Numbered from the stretch's first letter, positions 1 through 7,835 are shown. The stretch is 28,741 nucleotides of DNA from an uncultured Eubacteriales bacterium (GCA_900548855.1 URMF01000045.1:1-28741), one strand, 5' to 3'. Made by a program: numbers and translations. The notes: generated by a model not told the origin, from the letters alone.

Positions 1-14
1 GTACGAAAGTACAC

Positions 15-33
15 CTGCACACTTGGTGTGCAG
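15..33. repeat. Short perfect inverted repeat at left edge
   Basis: CTGCACAC and GTGTGCAG form an 8-bp perfect stem with a 3-base loop. It is preceded by a small GTAC-GAAA-GTAC hairpin at 1-12. No convincing gene was seen in 1-136. The hairpin lies about 100 bp downstream of the thiamine operon's last stop codon and has no clear T-tract, so a terminator role is uncertain. Confidence 0.4.
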
Positions 34-136
34 AGTGTTACATTGCTTAGCACTGTTGCGTTATCAACTAAGCGCAAGCGGTCCGAAAAACATATTTGTT
101 ACATTTGTACAACGCAGGCTTTAAAAAAAGCAGATA

Positions 137-787
137 CTATTCCGATAACCATTGCGGCAGTTCACAAAGCCCCATCAGATACCCGTCACAGACCTCTCTT
201 ATGTTATCCTGAACTGCCGCAGAGGCTTCTTCATATATTCCTACTACTGTAAGCCCTGCTTTTTTAGCCGTTACCATGGAATGCAGAGAATCCTCTACCA
301 TAACCAGTTCCCTGCACGGTACTCCAATACGCTTCGCAACCTCCGCAAAATATTCTGTGTAATTTTTGCTGAAGCCAATCTCTGTACACGTATATATATC
401 CTTAAAATATTCCCATACACCAAGATTATGCAGCGCACCCCTTACATTTTCTTCTTCGGAGGCCGTGGCAAGATACATACGATAGCCCTCTGCCGCCAGC
501 TCCTTTATGGTCTCTGCCATACCTGGTTTTTCCTGGACCTTCCAGTATTTCTCCCTGATAAATTCTGCCACCCCGTCTGCCAGTTCCCTTGCAGATAATG
601 TTATCTGCGGATATAATTCCTTCATATACGAACCAGCCTCTAAAAGGCTCATGGTTGCACAATCCCTGTCAACCTCTGGCGGCGCATCAATTCCATGCCG
701 CTCCAGCAAATAAAGATTTGCAGAATTTTCCCATATAGGCATGGAATCAATTAAAACGCCGTCTACATCAAATACAATATTTTTCAT
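137..787 (-). CDS. HAD-superfamily phosphatase, last gene of thiamine operon
   Basis: This 216-residue protein is a HAD hydrolase of the beta-phosphoglucomutase-like subgroup. Motif I is DVDGVLIDS, with the nucleophile D7 and acid/base D9. Motif II lies in LATASEE (T108/S110), a lysine at K141 fits motif III, and VMVEDS (E165, D166) is motif IV. The segment between motif I and motif II gives room for the usual helical cap. Its ATG overlaps the thiE stop as ATGA, so the two genes are translationally coupled and share the TPP riboswitch. The substrate is not shown by sequence. Operon position suggests a thiamine-pathway phosphate ester, such as thiamine monophosphate or a damaged intermediate, but a generic sugar-phosphate phosphatase is possible. 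Family assignment is firm; the role is inferred. Confidence 0.9.
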   Translation of the reverse strand: MKNIVFDVDGVLIDSMPIWENSANLYLLERHGIDAPPEVDRDCATMSLLEAGSYMKELYPQITLSARELADGVAEFIREKYWKVQEKPGMAETIKELAAEGYRMYLATASEEENVRGALHNLGVWEYFKDIYTCTEIGFSKNYTEYFAEVAKRIGVPCRELVMVEDSLHSMVTAKKAGLTVVGIYEEASAAVQDNIREVCDGYLMGLCELPQWLSE

Positions 788-1440
788 TCTTCTATAAGCT
801 GTTTTGCTATCGTTAATAATTTTTTTGTTTCTCCTTTTATATCCTCTGCCGCAAAAATAGCGGATACCACTGCAATTCCGTCTACATGGGTTCCCTTTAA
901 ATCTAATATATTACCTGCATGAATGCCGCCAATGGCCACCACCGGAATCGAAACTGCATCACAAATTGCATAAAGCGTGTCAAGTGACACATCATCCGCA
1001 TCCAGCTTCGTAGATGTGTTAAAGATGGAACCAACACCCAGATAATCTGCGCCGTTCTTTTCCGCCTCCAATGCCTGTTCCACAGTCTGGACAGACACCC
1101 CAATAATCTTGTCCGCCCCTAATATGGCTCTTGTCTCTATCAGTGCCTTATCGCTCTGTCCAATATGCACACCATCCGCATCAACCGCTTTTGCAATTTC
1201 CACCTCATCATTTACCACATAGGGTACATGATATGGGTCTGTCACCTTCTTAACCTCTTTTGCCAGTGCAAGAAATTCATCATATGGCAGCTCCTTTTCC
1301 CGAATCTGCACAAAAGTGGCACCGCCCTCTAAGGCTTCTCTTACCACCTCTGGAAGGGTTCTCCCGGCTAACCACATGGAATCTGTTACTGCATACAGGC
1401 ACATGGCATCCTTGATTTCCTGTTCTGTATATGGTTTCAA
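784..1440 (-). CDS. thiE: Thiamine-phosphate synthase ThiE
   Basis: ThiE joins HMP pyrophosphate to hydroxyethylthiazole phosphate to make thiamine monophosphate in the cytoplasm. The 218-residue protein has the family pattern: LYAVTD near the start, GGATFVQIREK, VPYVVNDEVEIA, DGVHIGQSD, ADYLGVGSIFNTSTK and VVAIGGI towards the C-terminus, in TIM-barrel order. The start codon is TTG at 1438-1440, supported by GAAGGG about 7 bases upstream. The first ATG would remove about 12 residues. It begins 15 bases after the thiM stop and overlaps the downstream HAD gene by 4 bases, so it belongs to the thiC-thiM-thiE-HAD operon under the TPP riboswitch. Confidence 0.96.
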   Translation of the reverse strand: MKPYTEQEIKDAMCLYAVTDSMWLAGRTLPEVVREALEGGATFVQIREKELPYDEFLALAKEVKKVTDPYHVPYVVNDEVEIAKAVDADGVHIGQSDKALIETRAILGADKIIGVSVQTVEQALEAEKNGADYLGVGSIFNTSTKLDADDVSLDTLYAICDAVSIPVVAIGGIHAGNILDLKGTHVDGIAVVSAIFAAEDIKGETKKLLTIAKQLIEE

Positions 1441-1455
1441 GCTATTCCCTTCTTT

Positions 1456-2277
1456 CTATAATTGTTCTGTCTTTACCCCATCTTCCAAGGTCTTCCCATC
1501 CAAGGTACTCATGGCATCAATTAAGTGCATGCGCAGACTTGAGGTTCCGCCTCCCTCTGCCTCTACCTTCCCGGCGGCAATTTCACCGCAAAGTCCCTCC
1601 GCGGCAATAGCCGCAACAACTGCATGTATCCTGTCATCTGGATTTGCTGCAATATATCCTGCAATAACACCATCTAACATACAGCCGGTTCCTGTAATCT
1701 TGGACATGGCAGCTACACCATTGCGGACAGCATATGCATGTTCTGTATCTGCAATCACATCAATTGCACCGGTAATTGCAATAATAGCACCTGTGGTTTT
1801 ACTCAATTCCTTCGCAAATGCCGCTGTCTCTCCAAGATTATCGTCTGTTACGACATCTGCAACATCTGCGTCCACACCCTTCGTGGAACCGCTGCCGGAA
1901 TATACAGTCTTTATCTCTGAAATATTGCCACGGATAACTGCAAATTTCACCTCCTTTAACAGCCTGAATGTGGTCTCTGTCCGAAGCCTGGAAGCACCTG
2001 CCCCAACCGGGTCCAAAATAACAGGATGTCCCAGCTCGTTAGCCCTCTTTCCTGCCGCAATCATGGCTTCAATAGTATTTTTATTCAGGGTTCCGATATT
2101 GATAACCGTTGCATTACAGATAGCGGTAATGTCCTCCACATCTAAAATTTCATCACTCATAATCGGAGAGCCGCCACAGGCAAGCATCATGTTTGCCACA
2201 TCGTTTACTGTAACATAGTTTGTGATAAAGTGTACTAATGGAACATTTTTTCTAACATTTTCTAAAATTGTTTTCAT
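1456..2277 (-). CDS. thiM: Hydroxyethylthiazole kinase ThiM
   Basis: ThiM phosphorylates salvaged 4-methyl-5-(2-hydroxyethyl)thiazole, supplying the thiazole half of thiamine. The 273 residues match the family's usual length. Visible signatures are HFITNYVTVNDVAN at the N-terminus, GGSPIMSDE, VILDPVGAGASRLR, VIRGNISE and the ITGTGCM catalytic loop, with C199 in GTGC. The ATG at 2277 has AAGAAGGA upstream. Because the window has thiM but no thiazole synthase gene, the local operon appears to pair de novo pyrimidine synthesis (thiC) with thiazole salvage. Confidence 0.96.
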   Translation of the reverse strand: MKTILENVRKNVPLVHFITNYVTVNDVANMMLACGGSPIMSDEILDVEDITAICNATVINIGTLNKNTIEAMIAAGKRANELGHPVILDPVGAGASRLRTETTFRLLKEVKFAVIRGNISEIKTVYSGSGSTKGVDADVADVVTDDNLGETAAFAKELSKTTGAIIAITGAIDVIADTEHAYAVRNGVAAMSKITGTGCMLDGVIAGYIAANPDDRIHAVVAAIAAEGLCGEIAAGKVEAEGGGTSSLRMHLIDAMSTLDGKTLEDGVKTEQL

Positions 2278-2326
2278 ATTTTATTTCCTTCTTTCCTTGT
2301 ATTAAAAAGAATATAAACAGGAGATA

Positions 2327-2433
2327 CCATGCCCATCTCGTCTTCACTTCGTTTCGACTCGATGGAGGGCTGCTACAGCTTTTTCGCCATGCCCATCTCG
2401 TCTTCACTTCGCTTCGACTCGATGGAGGGCTGC
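2327..2433. repeat. Two-copy 47-bp direct repeat, 60-bp period
   Basis: The segment 2327-2373 recurs at 2387-2433 with a single T/C difference (2352 versus 2412). On the minus strand the core reads CGAAGTGAAGACGAGATGGG. A 13-base spacer separates the copies, giving an exact 60-bp period. It lies in the 240-bp gap between thiC and thiM. I see no protein-coding explanation; the open frame across it on the plus strand has no ribosome binding site. Confidence 0.85.
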
Positions 2434-2440
2434 GCCCTAT

Positions 2441-2505
2441 ATAACAATATTTGCAGACCTGCTTTTGTAAGCAAGCTTACAACGCTGGTCTGTAAATATT
2501 GTTAT
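2441..2505. repeat. Long imperfect hairpin between thiC and thiM
   Basis: Arms 2441-2459 and 2487-2505 are 19 bases each with one mismatch. Inside them, TTGTAAGC (2465-2472) and GCTTACAA (2475-2482) form a second perfect stem. The structure starts 12 bases after the thiC stop on the minus strand. There is no T-tract after it, so it is more likely an RNA processing or stability structure, or a small repeat element, than a terminator. Confidence 0.7.
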
Positions 2506-2517
2506 GCATGGCTTGGC

Positions 2518-3822
2518 TTAATCCATGATATCGACGTCCTCGCCCCGAAGTATCTTATTGATGTTTCTCACTGCACACATCTTTCCGCACATGGTACAGG
2601 TATCCTCCCGCTCCGGTGTGGACTGTGCCCGGTATGCCCTCGCCTTTTCCCCGTCCATCGCAAGCTCAAACTGCTTTTCCCAGTCAAGCTCCCGGCGGGC
2701 TTCACTCATCCGGTAATCCCAGTCCTTTGCTCCGGGAACTCCCTTTGCAATGTCTGCCGCATGGGCAGCAATTTTAGAGGCAATGATTCCCTCCTTTACA
2801 TCCTCCACCGTCGGCAAGCGTAAATGCTCTGCCGGTGTAACATAGCACAGGAAGGATGCTCCGTAGGTTGCCGCAATGGCTCCGCCAATTGCTGCCGTAA
2901 TATGGTCATAGCCCGGCGCCACATCTGTAACCAGTGGCCCTAACACATAAAATGGAGCACCCTTGCAGATAGTCTGCTCAATCTCCATATTGGCGCGAAT
3001 CTGGTTAAGCGGCATATGTCCCGGTCCTTCAATCATAACCTGTACATTTCTATCCCATGCCCTCTGAGTCAGTTCTCCAAGGGTTACCAGCTCCTCAATC
3101 TGGGAAATATCCCCGGCGTCCTCAATACTGCCCGGGCGGCAGGCATCTCCAAGGCTCAAGGTCACATCATATTCATTACAGATATCTAAAATCTCATCAT
3201 AGTATTCATAAAATGGATTCTCATTTCCGGTTAATTCCATCCATGCAAAAATGATGGAGCCTCCTCTGGATACAATATTCGTATGGCGTTTTGCCTTTTT
3301 AAACCGCTCTGCAGTTGCTTTATTGATACCACAATGAATTGTCATGAAATCCACGCCATCCTCGGCATGCATTTTGACAATATCAATCCACTGTCTTGCA
3401 GTAATGGTTTTCAACGCCTTGTTGTAATATACCACTGCATCATAAATCGGAACCGTACCAATAATGGCACTGCATTCTCCCGTTAATTTTGTCCGGAATT
3501 TACGGGTGTCGCCAAAGGAACTCAAATCCATAATGGATTCTGCTCCCAAACGGATGGATTCCTTTACCTTCTCCATCTCCACATCCAAATCGAGACAATC
3601 CTTTGAAGTGCCCAGATTCACATTAATCTTGGTCTTAAGCTTCGTTCCGATTCCATATGGTTTTAAACAAGTGTGATTCTTATTTGCAGGAATTGCCACC
3701 TGTCCCTTTGCCACCAGGTTCCTGATATCCTCTGCCGGAATCTTTTCGTACTCCGCAACTACTTTCATTTCCTTTGTGATAATGCCCTTTTTAGCGGCAT
3801 CCATTTGTGTTGTATAATCCAT
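2518..3822 (-). CDS. thiC: Phosphomethylpyrimidine synthase ThiC
   Basis: ThiC is a radical-SAM enzyme that rearranges aminoimidazole ribotide into HMP phosphate, the pyrimidine precursor of thiamine. The 434 residues include the conserved core: LGTSKDCLDLDVEMEKV, MTIHCGIN, SRGGSIIFAWM, LSLGDACRPG, VMIEGPGHMPLNQI, YVLGPLVTDVAPGYDHI and a C-terminal cysteine cluster for the 4Fe-4S centre. The cluster here is C409-x2-C412-x3-C416, one residue tighter than the CX2CX4C of enteric ThiC. The ATG at 3822 is chosen because AGGAAGG lies 7 bases upstream; the reading frame extends to 3936 but that extension lacks a ribosome binding site and family similarity. It is the first gene after the TPP riboswitch. 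No thiD is seen in the window. Confidence 0.97.
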   Translation of the reverse strand: MDYTTQMDAAKKGIITKEMKVVAEYEKIPAEDIRNLVAKGQVAIPANKNHTCLKPYGIGTKLKTKINVNLGTSKDCLDLDVEMEKVKESIRLGAESIMDLSSFGDTRKFRTKLTGECSAIIGTVPIYDAVVYYNKALKTITARQWIDIVKMHAEDGVDFMTIHCGINKATAERFKKAKRHTNIVSRGGSIIFAWMELTGNENPFYEYYDEILDICNEYDVTLSLGDACRPGSIEDAGDISQIEELVTLGELTQRAWDRNVQVMIEGPGHMPLNQIRANMEIEQTICKGAPFYVLGPLVTDVAPGYDHITAAIGGAIAATYGASFLCYVTPAEHLRLPTVEDVKEGIIASKIAAHAADIAKGVPGAKDWDYRMSEARRELDWEKQFELAMDGEKARAYRAQSTPEREDTCTMCGKMCAVRNINKILRGEDVDIMD

Positions 3823-3973
3823 TGCTATACCTTCCTTTCTGATTAATCCGCTTGGTGTTTCGACCCGGCAGCCATACACCTCAATTCCGCTTACTCTGTA
3901 TACCTTTCTGCTAAGCTCACTTTGTCTGCTAAGCATCCAGGCGCTGCTTCATCTGCCTTGTATCGCTTACGTG

Positions 3974-4002
3974 AAAAAGCTCCCTGCTTGTACAGGGAGC
4001 TT
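3974..4002 (-). terminator. Intrinsic terminator of the thiC leader
   Basis: On the minus strand AAGCTCCCTG and CAGGGAGCTT form a 10-bp perfect stem around a 6-base loop, followed by TTTC. It lies between the TPP aptamer and thiC, where a riboswitch expression platform is expected. Termination when TPP is bound is the usual logic for this class in Firmicutes; the anti-terminator was not worked out. Confidence 0.8.
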
Positions 4003-4040
4003 CTCAAAATAACCAATTCTATTATTATACACATACATTT

Positions 4041-4128
4041 TGAATCCCTACGTTAGCATTACCTAAATCAGGTTGCGGGTCGAAGTTGATGACTTCCTCT
4101 CAGCCTGCTGCACAAGCTCCCCGTTCAT
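4041..4128 (-). ncRNA. TPP riboswitch (THI element)
   Basis: Read on the minus strand, the element carries the conserved THI-box blocks in order: GGGGAGC, GCTGAGAGGAAG, GACCC, AACCTGATTTAGGTAATG and GCTAACGTAGGGA. Short UGAA/UUCA arms close the P1 stem. It senses thiamine pyrophosphate and should reduce thiC-thiM-thiE-HAD expression when TPP is plentiful. A terminator follows about 40 bases downstream. Confidence 0.96.
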
Positions 4129-4143
4129 ATTCAGTTCCTGATA

Positions 4144-4172
4144 AGTGTAGCATAATTTAAATGAAATAACAA
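4144..4172 (-). promoter_or_regulatory. Probable sigma-A promoter of the thiamine operon
   Basis: On the minus strand TTGTTA (4167-4172) and TACACT (4144-4149) are separated by exactly 17 bases, each matching four of six consensus positions. Transcription would start near 4137, just upstream of the TPP aptamer. Confidence 0.55.
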
Positions 4173-4212
4173 TACCAAACTGTGCGCAATAAATATCTTC
4201 TTTTGCGGGAAA

Positions 4213-4260
4213 GTTACAACTCAGACCTGCCTGGTGCTGACGGCAGGTCTGAATTGTAAC
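4213..4260 (-). terminator. Long hairpin after the HExxH lipoprotein gene
   Basis: Arms 4213-4231 and 4242-4260 are 19 bases with one mismatch and a 10-base loop, starting 15 bases after the lipoprotein stop codon. Only a short TTT follows on the minus strand, so termination may be weak. It shares the CAGACCTGC segment with the hairpin at 2441-2505. Confidence 0.55.
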
Positions 4261-4275
4261 AAACATAGCTCCGTT

Positions 4276-6399
4276 CTAGTTTAACGCCTGTTCCCACGAA
4301 GTTTTTTCCGGCCAGCCGGTGGTATCAAAGCCTTTCCGAATCTGTTCACAGATATACTCTAATTTTGCCTGCAGTCTGGGCACTTCAATCTTTTTTCGTC
4401 TCGCATCCGCTTCGTCCAGCATGGCATATTCCATGATTCTTGCCCGGTCCTCTCCCGGAAAGCTCTTGGAATATATATCAACAAAATAAGCTTCATGCTC
4501 AGCGTCATCTAAAGTATAATCAAAATCATAATTTGCACTGTTTTCCTGGTAGTCGTAATCATATACAAAGTCCTTGGGATTCAGGCTGTCCCACACCTCA
4601 TAGTCAAAAAATGCTGCTTCACTGTAATTCAGCTCCCCCTCAATTGCATGAAATATTTCATGATATATTGTATTTTCCAAATCTGTAAAGCTGTTTACAT
4701 CCAGCACGAGAAAAAGAATTCCATCCAAAGAATTCTGAATCCCAATAGAATCAATTCCCGTCTCATCAACCGGTGTAATCCCGCCGGATAGATAAACATG
4801 CAGCTTACTGCCAGCATTCTCCTTCTGTCCCAGCTGTTCCAGCATTCCCGCCGGATATTTTCCCAACGCCTTCTCTAATAAATCCAGCATTTTGTCAATC
4901 CGTATTGCATTATTTGTAACCTTATAGTCATAAATATCCCTTGGACAGTTCTTAATATCCTCCCCAAAATATATTTCCACTCCATTTTCTTTCCCAATTT
5001 TTTCAGCCCGCTCTTTCAAAAGTGCCAAAGCCTCTTTATCCGGATTGGCCGGATCCTGCCATTTGCAAAAATAATTTTTTTCATCCTGTGTTTTACTGCT
5101 TTCCTTCGTCAAATCCCATACCAGCCAGCATTTTACAGTTCCATCTATACAACAGATAATACATTCTGTTCCTTCCAGATATAATGTCTGGCAGCTTGCA
5201 AAATAACTGTCCGCATCCTGTATATAATAAAAATCCATTGCATACTGGCGTTTACCTGTTTCCAAATTATACTGGTTTACCGTAAACATGGTAACCTTCT
5301 GTCCTTCCGCCTCCGGCATTTCTAACTGCTGCTCCTCTGCCAGAATCTGGTATGCTTCATCAGCGTCCTCCGTAACCATGCTGCTGACTACTGATTTTGA
5401 TGGCAGGTCTGTTACCACCTGCTGGTATTCTTTATAATCCTTTAAAGCTAATACCTGCGGTGTTCCTCCATTTTCTTTCCCATATAGAATTTCCAAAAGT
5501 CCTTCCTCAAAATGGCGGAGCAAATAAGAATCCTCCTCACACTCTATTCCGTCTATTTCCGCCTCATCCTGATACAGAATACTTCCCGAGGAAAGCTCTC
5601 GCACCTCATAGATTATGTCTTCTGATTCAGTTCGGGCATAGTATAATGCAATACATGTATCCTGTCTGAGAAGTCCAATCACTCTGCCAGTCCCAATGCC
5701 GCTTATATCTGGAAAAATCTTAGCCTTCTTCTTTGTATCCGTCCCATATTCATAGAAACAGCCATCCCCATAATCCCAGAAATAACAATATTTATGATTT
5801 TTAGAAGCCACAAAATAGTCTGTCTGTACTCCTTCAAGGGAAATCCGTTTCCTTTCCCGCAATTTTTCATCGAATATCATGAGCTCATATGTCTCCAGAT
5901 TCAACACCTCTAACTGATTCTCATCATTTATCCGGATTTTGTTCCCATCATATATGCCTGCAGGTAAATCGACGGCAGCAGTAATTTCCGTAGTAAGAGG
6001 ATTAACCAGATAAAGCTTAAGCTGTGAATACCCATTATCCAGAATCACCGCAAATTGATTTCCATACGGCTTCATACCAATAATCCATGCATCCGGATTA
6101 GATAGTTCATCCATGGACAACTCATACAAATTATCTGTTCCGTCTATCAAATAATCCTTAATTTTCCAGTTCTTTGCAGCAATACTATATTTCGATACTT
6201 CCTTTTCGGAAATTCCCTTTTCATTATTTCCGGCTGCGTCCATACTCTCAGTTGATGCTGTGCTGTCTGAAGCTGCTGTCCGCTCTGGCATTCGAGCATT
6301 GCAGCCTGTCAGTATCTGCATACAGCCAAGCATAAGCCATCCAGAAAGCAAAGCTCTTCCCAATACTGTTTTTTTGCAAAACCCTCTGTGTCCGGCCAT
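4276..6399 (-). CDS. Large lipoprotein with C-terminal HExxH zincin motif
   Basis: This 707-residue protein is exported and lipid-anchored: a basic start, a hydrophobic stretch (about residues 13-30) and a lipobox LTGC with C33. A Ser/Thr-rich linker follows. Residues about 80-430 are rich in short beta-strand segments with W/Y and D/G turns and could be a propeller-like domain. The C-terminal part has YHEIFHAIEG, with H580-E581-x-x-H584 giving the zinc-binding HExxH signature; an acidic cluster DDAEHE (about 632-637) is a candidate for the third ligand, as in gluzincin-like families. The ATG at 6399 has GGAGGGG upstream. It has its own hairpin downstream and lies apart from the thiamine operon. 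Substrate is unknown. The lipoprotein call is firm; protease activity is inferred. Confidence 0.8.
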   Translation of the reverse strand: MAGHRGFCKKTVLGRALLSGWLMLGCMQILTGCNARMPERTAASDSTASTESMDAAGNNEKGISEKEVSKYSIAAKNWKIKDYLIDGTDNLYELSMDELSNPDAWIIGMKPYGNQFAVILDNGYSQLKLYLVNPLTTEITAAVDLPAGIYDGNKIRINDENQLEVLNLETYELMIFDEKLRERKRISLEGVQTDYFVASKNHKYCYFWDYGDGCFYEYGTDTKKKAKIFPDISGIGTGRVIGLLRQDTCIALYYARTESEDIIYEVRELSSGSILYQDEAEIDGIECEEDSYLLRHFEEGLLEILYGKENGGTPQVLALKDYKEYQQVVTDLPSKSVVSSMVTEDADEAYQILAEEQQLEMPEAEGQKVTMFTVNQYNLETGKRQYAMDFYYIQDADSYFASCQTLYLEGTECIICCIDGTVKCWLVWDLTKESSKTQDEKNYFCKWQDPANPDKEALALLKERAEKIGKENGVEIYFGEDIKNCPRDIYDYKVTNNAIRIDKMLDLLEKALGKYPAGMLEQLGQKENAGSKLHVYLSGGITPVDETGIDSIGIQNSLDGILFLVLDVNSFTDLENTIYHEIFHAIEGELNYSEAAFFDYEVWDSLNPKDFVYDYDYQENSANYDFDYTLDDAEHEAYFVDIYSKSFPGEDRARIMEYAMLDEADARRKKIEVPRLQAKLEYICEQIRKGFDTTGWPEKTSWEQALN

Positions 6400-6456
6400 T
6401 CTTTTTCCCCTCCTATCCCTCCGCTCCTTCGGGCGTTTTGTTTAATAATACATGAA

Positions 6457-6497
6457 AAGGATTGCTGCCCTAAGAAATGCTTACCGCAACAATCCTT
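6457..6497 (-). terminator. Terminator of the trigger-factor-like gene
   Basis: AAGGATTGCTGC (6457-6468) pairs with GCAACAATCCTT (6486-6497), with one G-U position and a 17-base loop. On the minus strand the stem ends in CCTTTTC. It lies about 50 bases after the stop codon of the lipoprotein gene at 6548. Confidence 0.6.
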
Positions 6498-6547
6498 CTT
6501 ATATTCTTTATCACATTATAATTATTTTACACAGCTTTGTCTACTGC

Positions 6548-7780
6548 TTATTCTTCCTCCTCCGTATCAGAAGAATCATCTATCTCTATATCCAGCGTAT
6601 CACCATCGGAGCCATCTTCAAGCTGCATATCTTCCTCCGGCAACTCCTGCCCCTCATCTGCTTTTGCATCTTCATCCAAGACCTCATCGCCCTCAAAATA
6701 CATATCCGCCTCCTGCTCCTGCAGGTATTCCTCCTCAGAAATCTCGTTAAATTCTGCGTTTTCACAGAGAAAATCAATTACCTTTTCATAAATCAGTTCA
6801 TATCCAATTTCATCATTAGAATAGTCAGCTGAAAATGCATCCTCACTCTCATATCCATAATCCGCATATACATCTTTGATAAAATCAGTAATTTCCTTTT
6901 CTGTACAATCAATTCCCTCTGCCTGCGCAATGGCTCCAACAACTATTTCATATTGAACATTATCCTCAATATCCTGCTTCTGTGTTTCCTCGTCCAATCC
7001 AAAGGTATCCAGATAATCCTCTAATTCCATTCCGTACATAGAGGCATAATACTCATTACTACTGTCATAGTTTTCCTTGCACTCGTCATACAATTCCTGC
7101 GGATATCCGTCAAATTCCGAATTATCAACAAGGTATGCCATGATTTCCTCCGCGGCAACATACTTGTATTCCTCTTCCTTGGATTCCTGCATCTCCTTTT
7201 TGACAGATTCCTCATACTCTTCCGTAGTGTTAAAATCCGTATTCTCCTGCACAAATTCTTCGTTATACTCCGGAAGATTTTCGACGCTGATTTCATTTAA
7301 TGTTACCTTGACAGAAAGCTTCTTTCCAACGTCCTCCTCCTCGGCATACTCGTCTGTCAGAGTCACTCCTACTGTTTTATCCTCACCAGTTTTCATGCCC
7401 ACCAAAGCCTCTTCTACCTCGGGATAAATATACCCTTCTCCAACCAGAATATCCTCTCCTTCACCAGAATAACCCTCTGCTTCCTCATTGTCCATCGTTG
7501 CCACATAATCAATATTCGCATAATCTCCGGTTTCAATTCCCCGGTCAGTCACCACATCATAGGTAACATAATCGTATAAATTCTGCTCAATCTGCTCCTG
7601 TACATCCGCTTCCGTAATATCAAATTTTACCTTGGTTGCCTCCACTCCTTTGTAATTACAGAGCTTTACATATTTGGAATATTTTACATCCAACAGATAT
7701 TCGGAAGATGTATTGCCACATCCACTTAATAATGCTGCCATCAAAACAGCCGTCAATCCTAATGCTTGTGTTTTTTTCAT
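6548..7780 (-). CDS. Trigger-factor-like peptidyl-prolyl isomerase lipoprotein
   Basis: The 410-residue protein begins with a lipoprotein signal peptide (lipobox LSGC, C21), so it works outside the membrane. Residues about 85-170 resemble the FKBP-type domain of trigger factor: GDYANIDYVA, a G-rich segment with LVGEGYIYPEVEEALVGMKTGE, and KLSVKVTLNEI. After LPEYNEEFV come the helical C-terminal arms typical of trigger factor. The last 60 residues are very acidic (runs of E and D). It lacks the N-terminal ribosome-binding domain of cytoplasmic trigger factor, replaced by the signal peptide. A role as an extracytoplasmic folding chaperone or isomerase is likely. The start has AAAGGAG 7 bases upstream. 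A palindrome at 7816-7835 lies just before it. Confidence 0.85.
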   Translation of the reverse strand: MKKTQALGLTAVLMAALLSGCGNTSSEYLLDVKYSKYVKLCNYKGVEATKVKFDITEADVQEQIEQNLYDYVTYDVVTDRGIETGDYANIDYVATMDNEEAEGYSGEGEDILVGEGYIYPEVEEALVGMKTGEDKTVGVTLTDEYAEEEDVGKKLSVKVTLNEISVENLPEYNEEFVQENTDFNTTEEYEESVKKEMQESKEEEYKYVAAEEIMAYLVDNSEFDGYPQELYDECKENYDSSNEYYASMYGMELEDYLDTFGLDEETQKQDIEDNVQYEIVVGAIAQAEGIDCTEKEITDFIKDVYADYGYESEDAFSADYSNDEIGYELIYEKVIDFLCENAEFNEISEEEYLQEQEADMYFEGDEVLDEDAKADEGQELPEEDMQLEDGSDGDTLDIEIDDSSDTEEEE

Positions 7781-7815
7781 TCATTATCTCCTTTATCCTA
7801 AATATATCCTTCACA

Positions 7816-7835
7816 GTTTCATGTCTGTGAAACTA
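7816..7835. repeat. Palindrome upstream of trigger-factor-like gene
   Basis: AGTTTCA and TGAAACT form 7-bp inverted arms around a 6-base centre, 35 bases upstream of the ATG at 7780. It could be an operator near the promoter or a transcript hairpin; a TATATT box lies just downstream on the minus strand. Confidence 0.35.

Noticed and set aside
1..136. Possible small RNA at the left edge
   Set aside because: Short hairpins are visible but match no tRNA or riboswitch pattern I know, and the region runs off the window.
28..252. 74-residue plus-strand frame
   Set aside because: It overlaps the HAD gene antisense and has no ribosome binding site or recognisable domain.
1316..2218. 300-residue plus-strand open frame
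   Set aside because: It is antisense to thiM and thiE, has low-complexity Ala/Ser/Ile composition and no ribosome binding site.
2327..2433. Possible CRISPR repeats
   Set aside because: Only two copies, 47-bp repeats with a 13-base spacer, and no cas genes.
3823..3936. N-terminal extension of ThiC
   Set aside because: The extension has no ribosome binding site or family similarity; ATG 3822 has AGGAAGG.
4063..4266. 67-residue minus-strand open frame
   Set aside because: It overlaps the promoter and TPP riboswitch; the conserved RNA explains the sequence.
6388..6832. Plus-strand frames near 6.4-6.8 kb
   Set aside because: They are antisense to the terminator region and acidic tail of the trigger-factor-like gene and have proline/histidine-rich nonsense composition.
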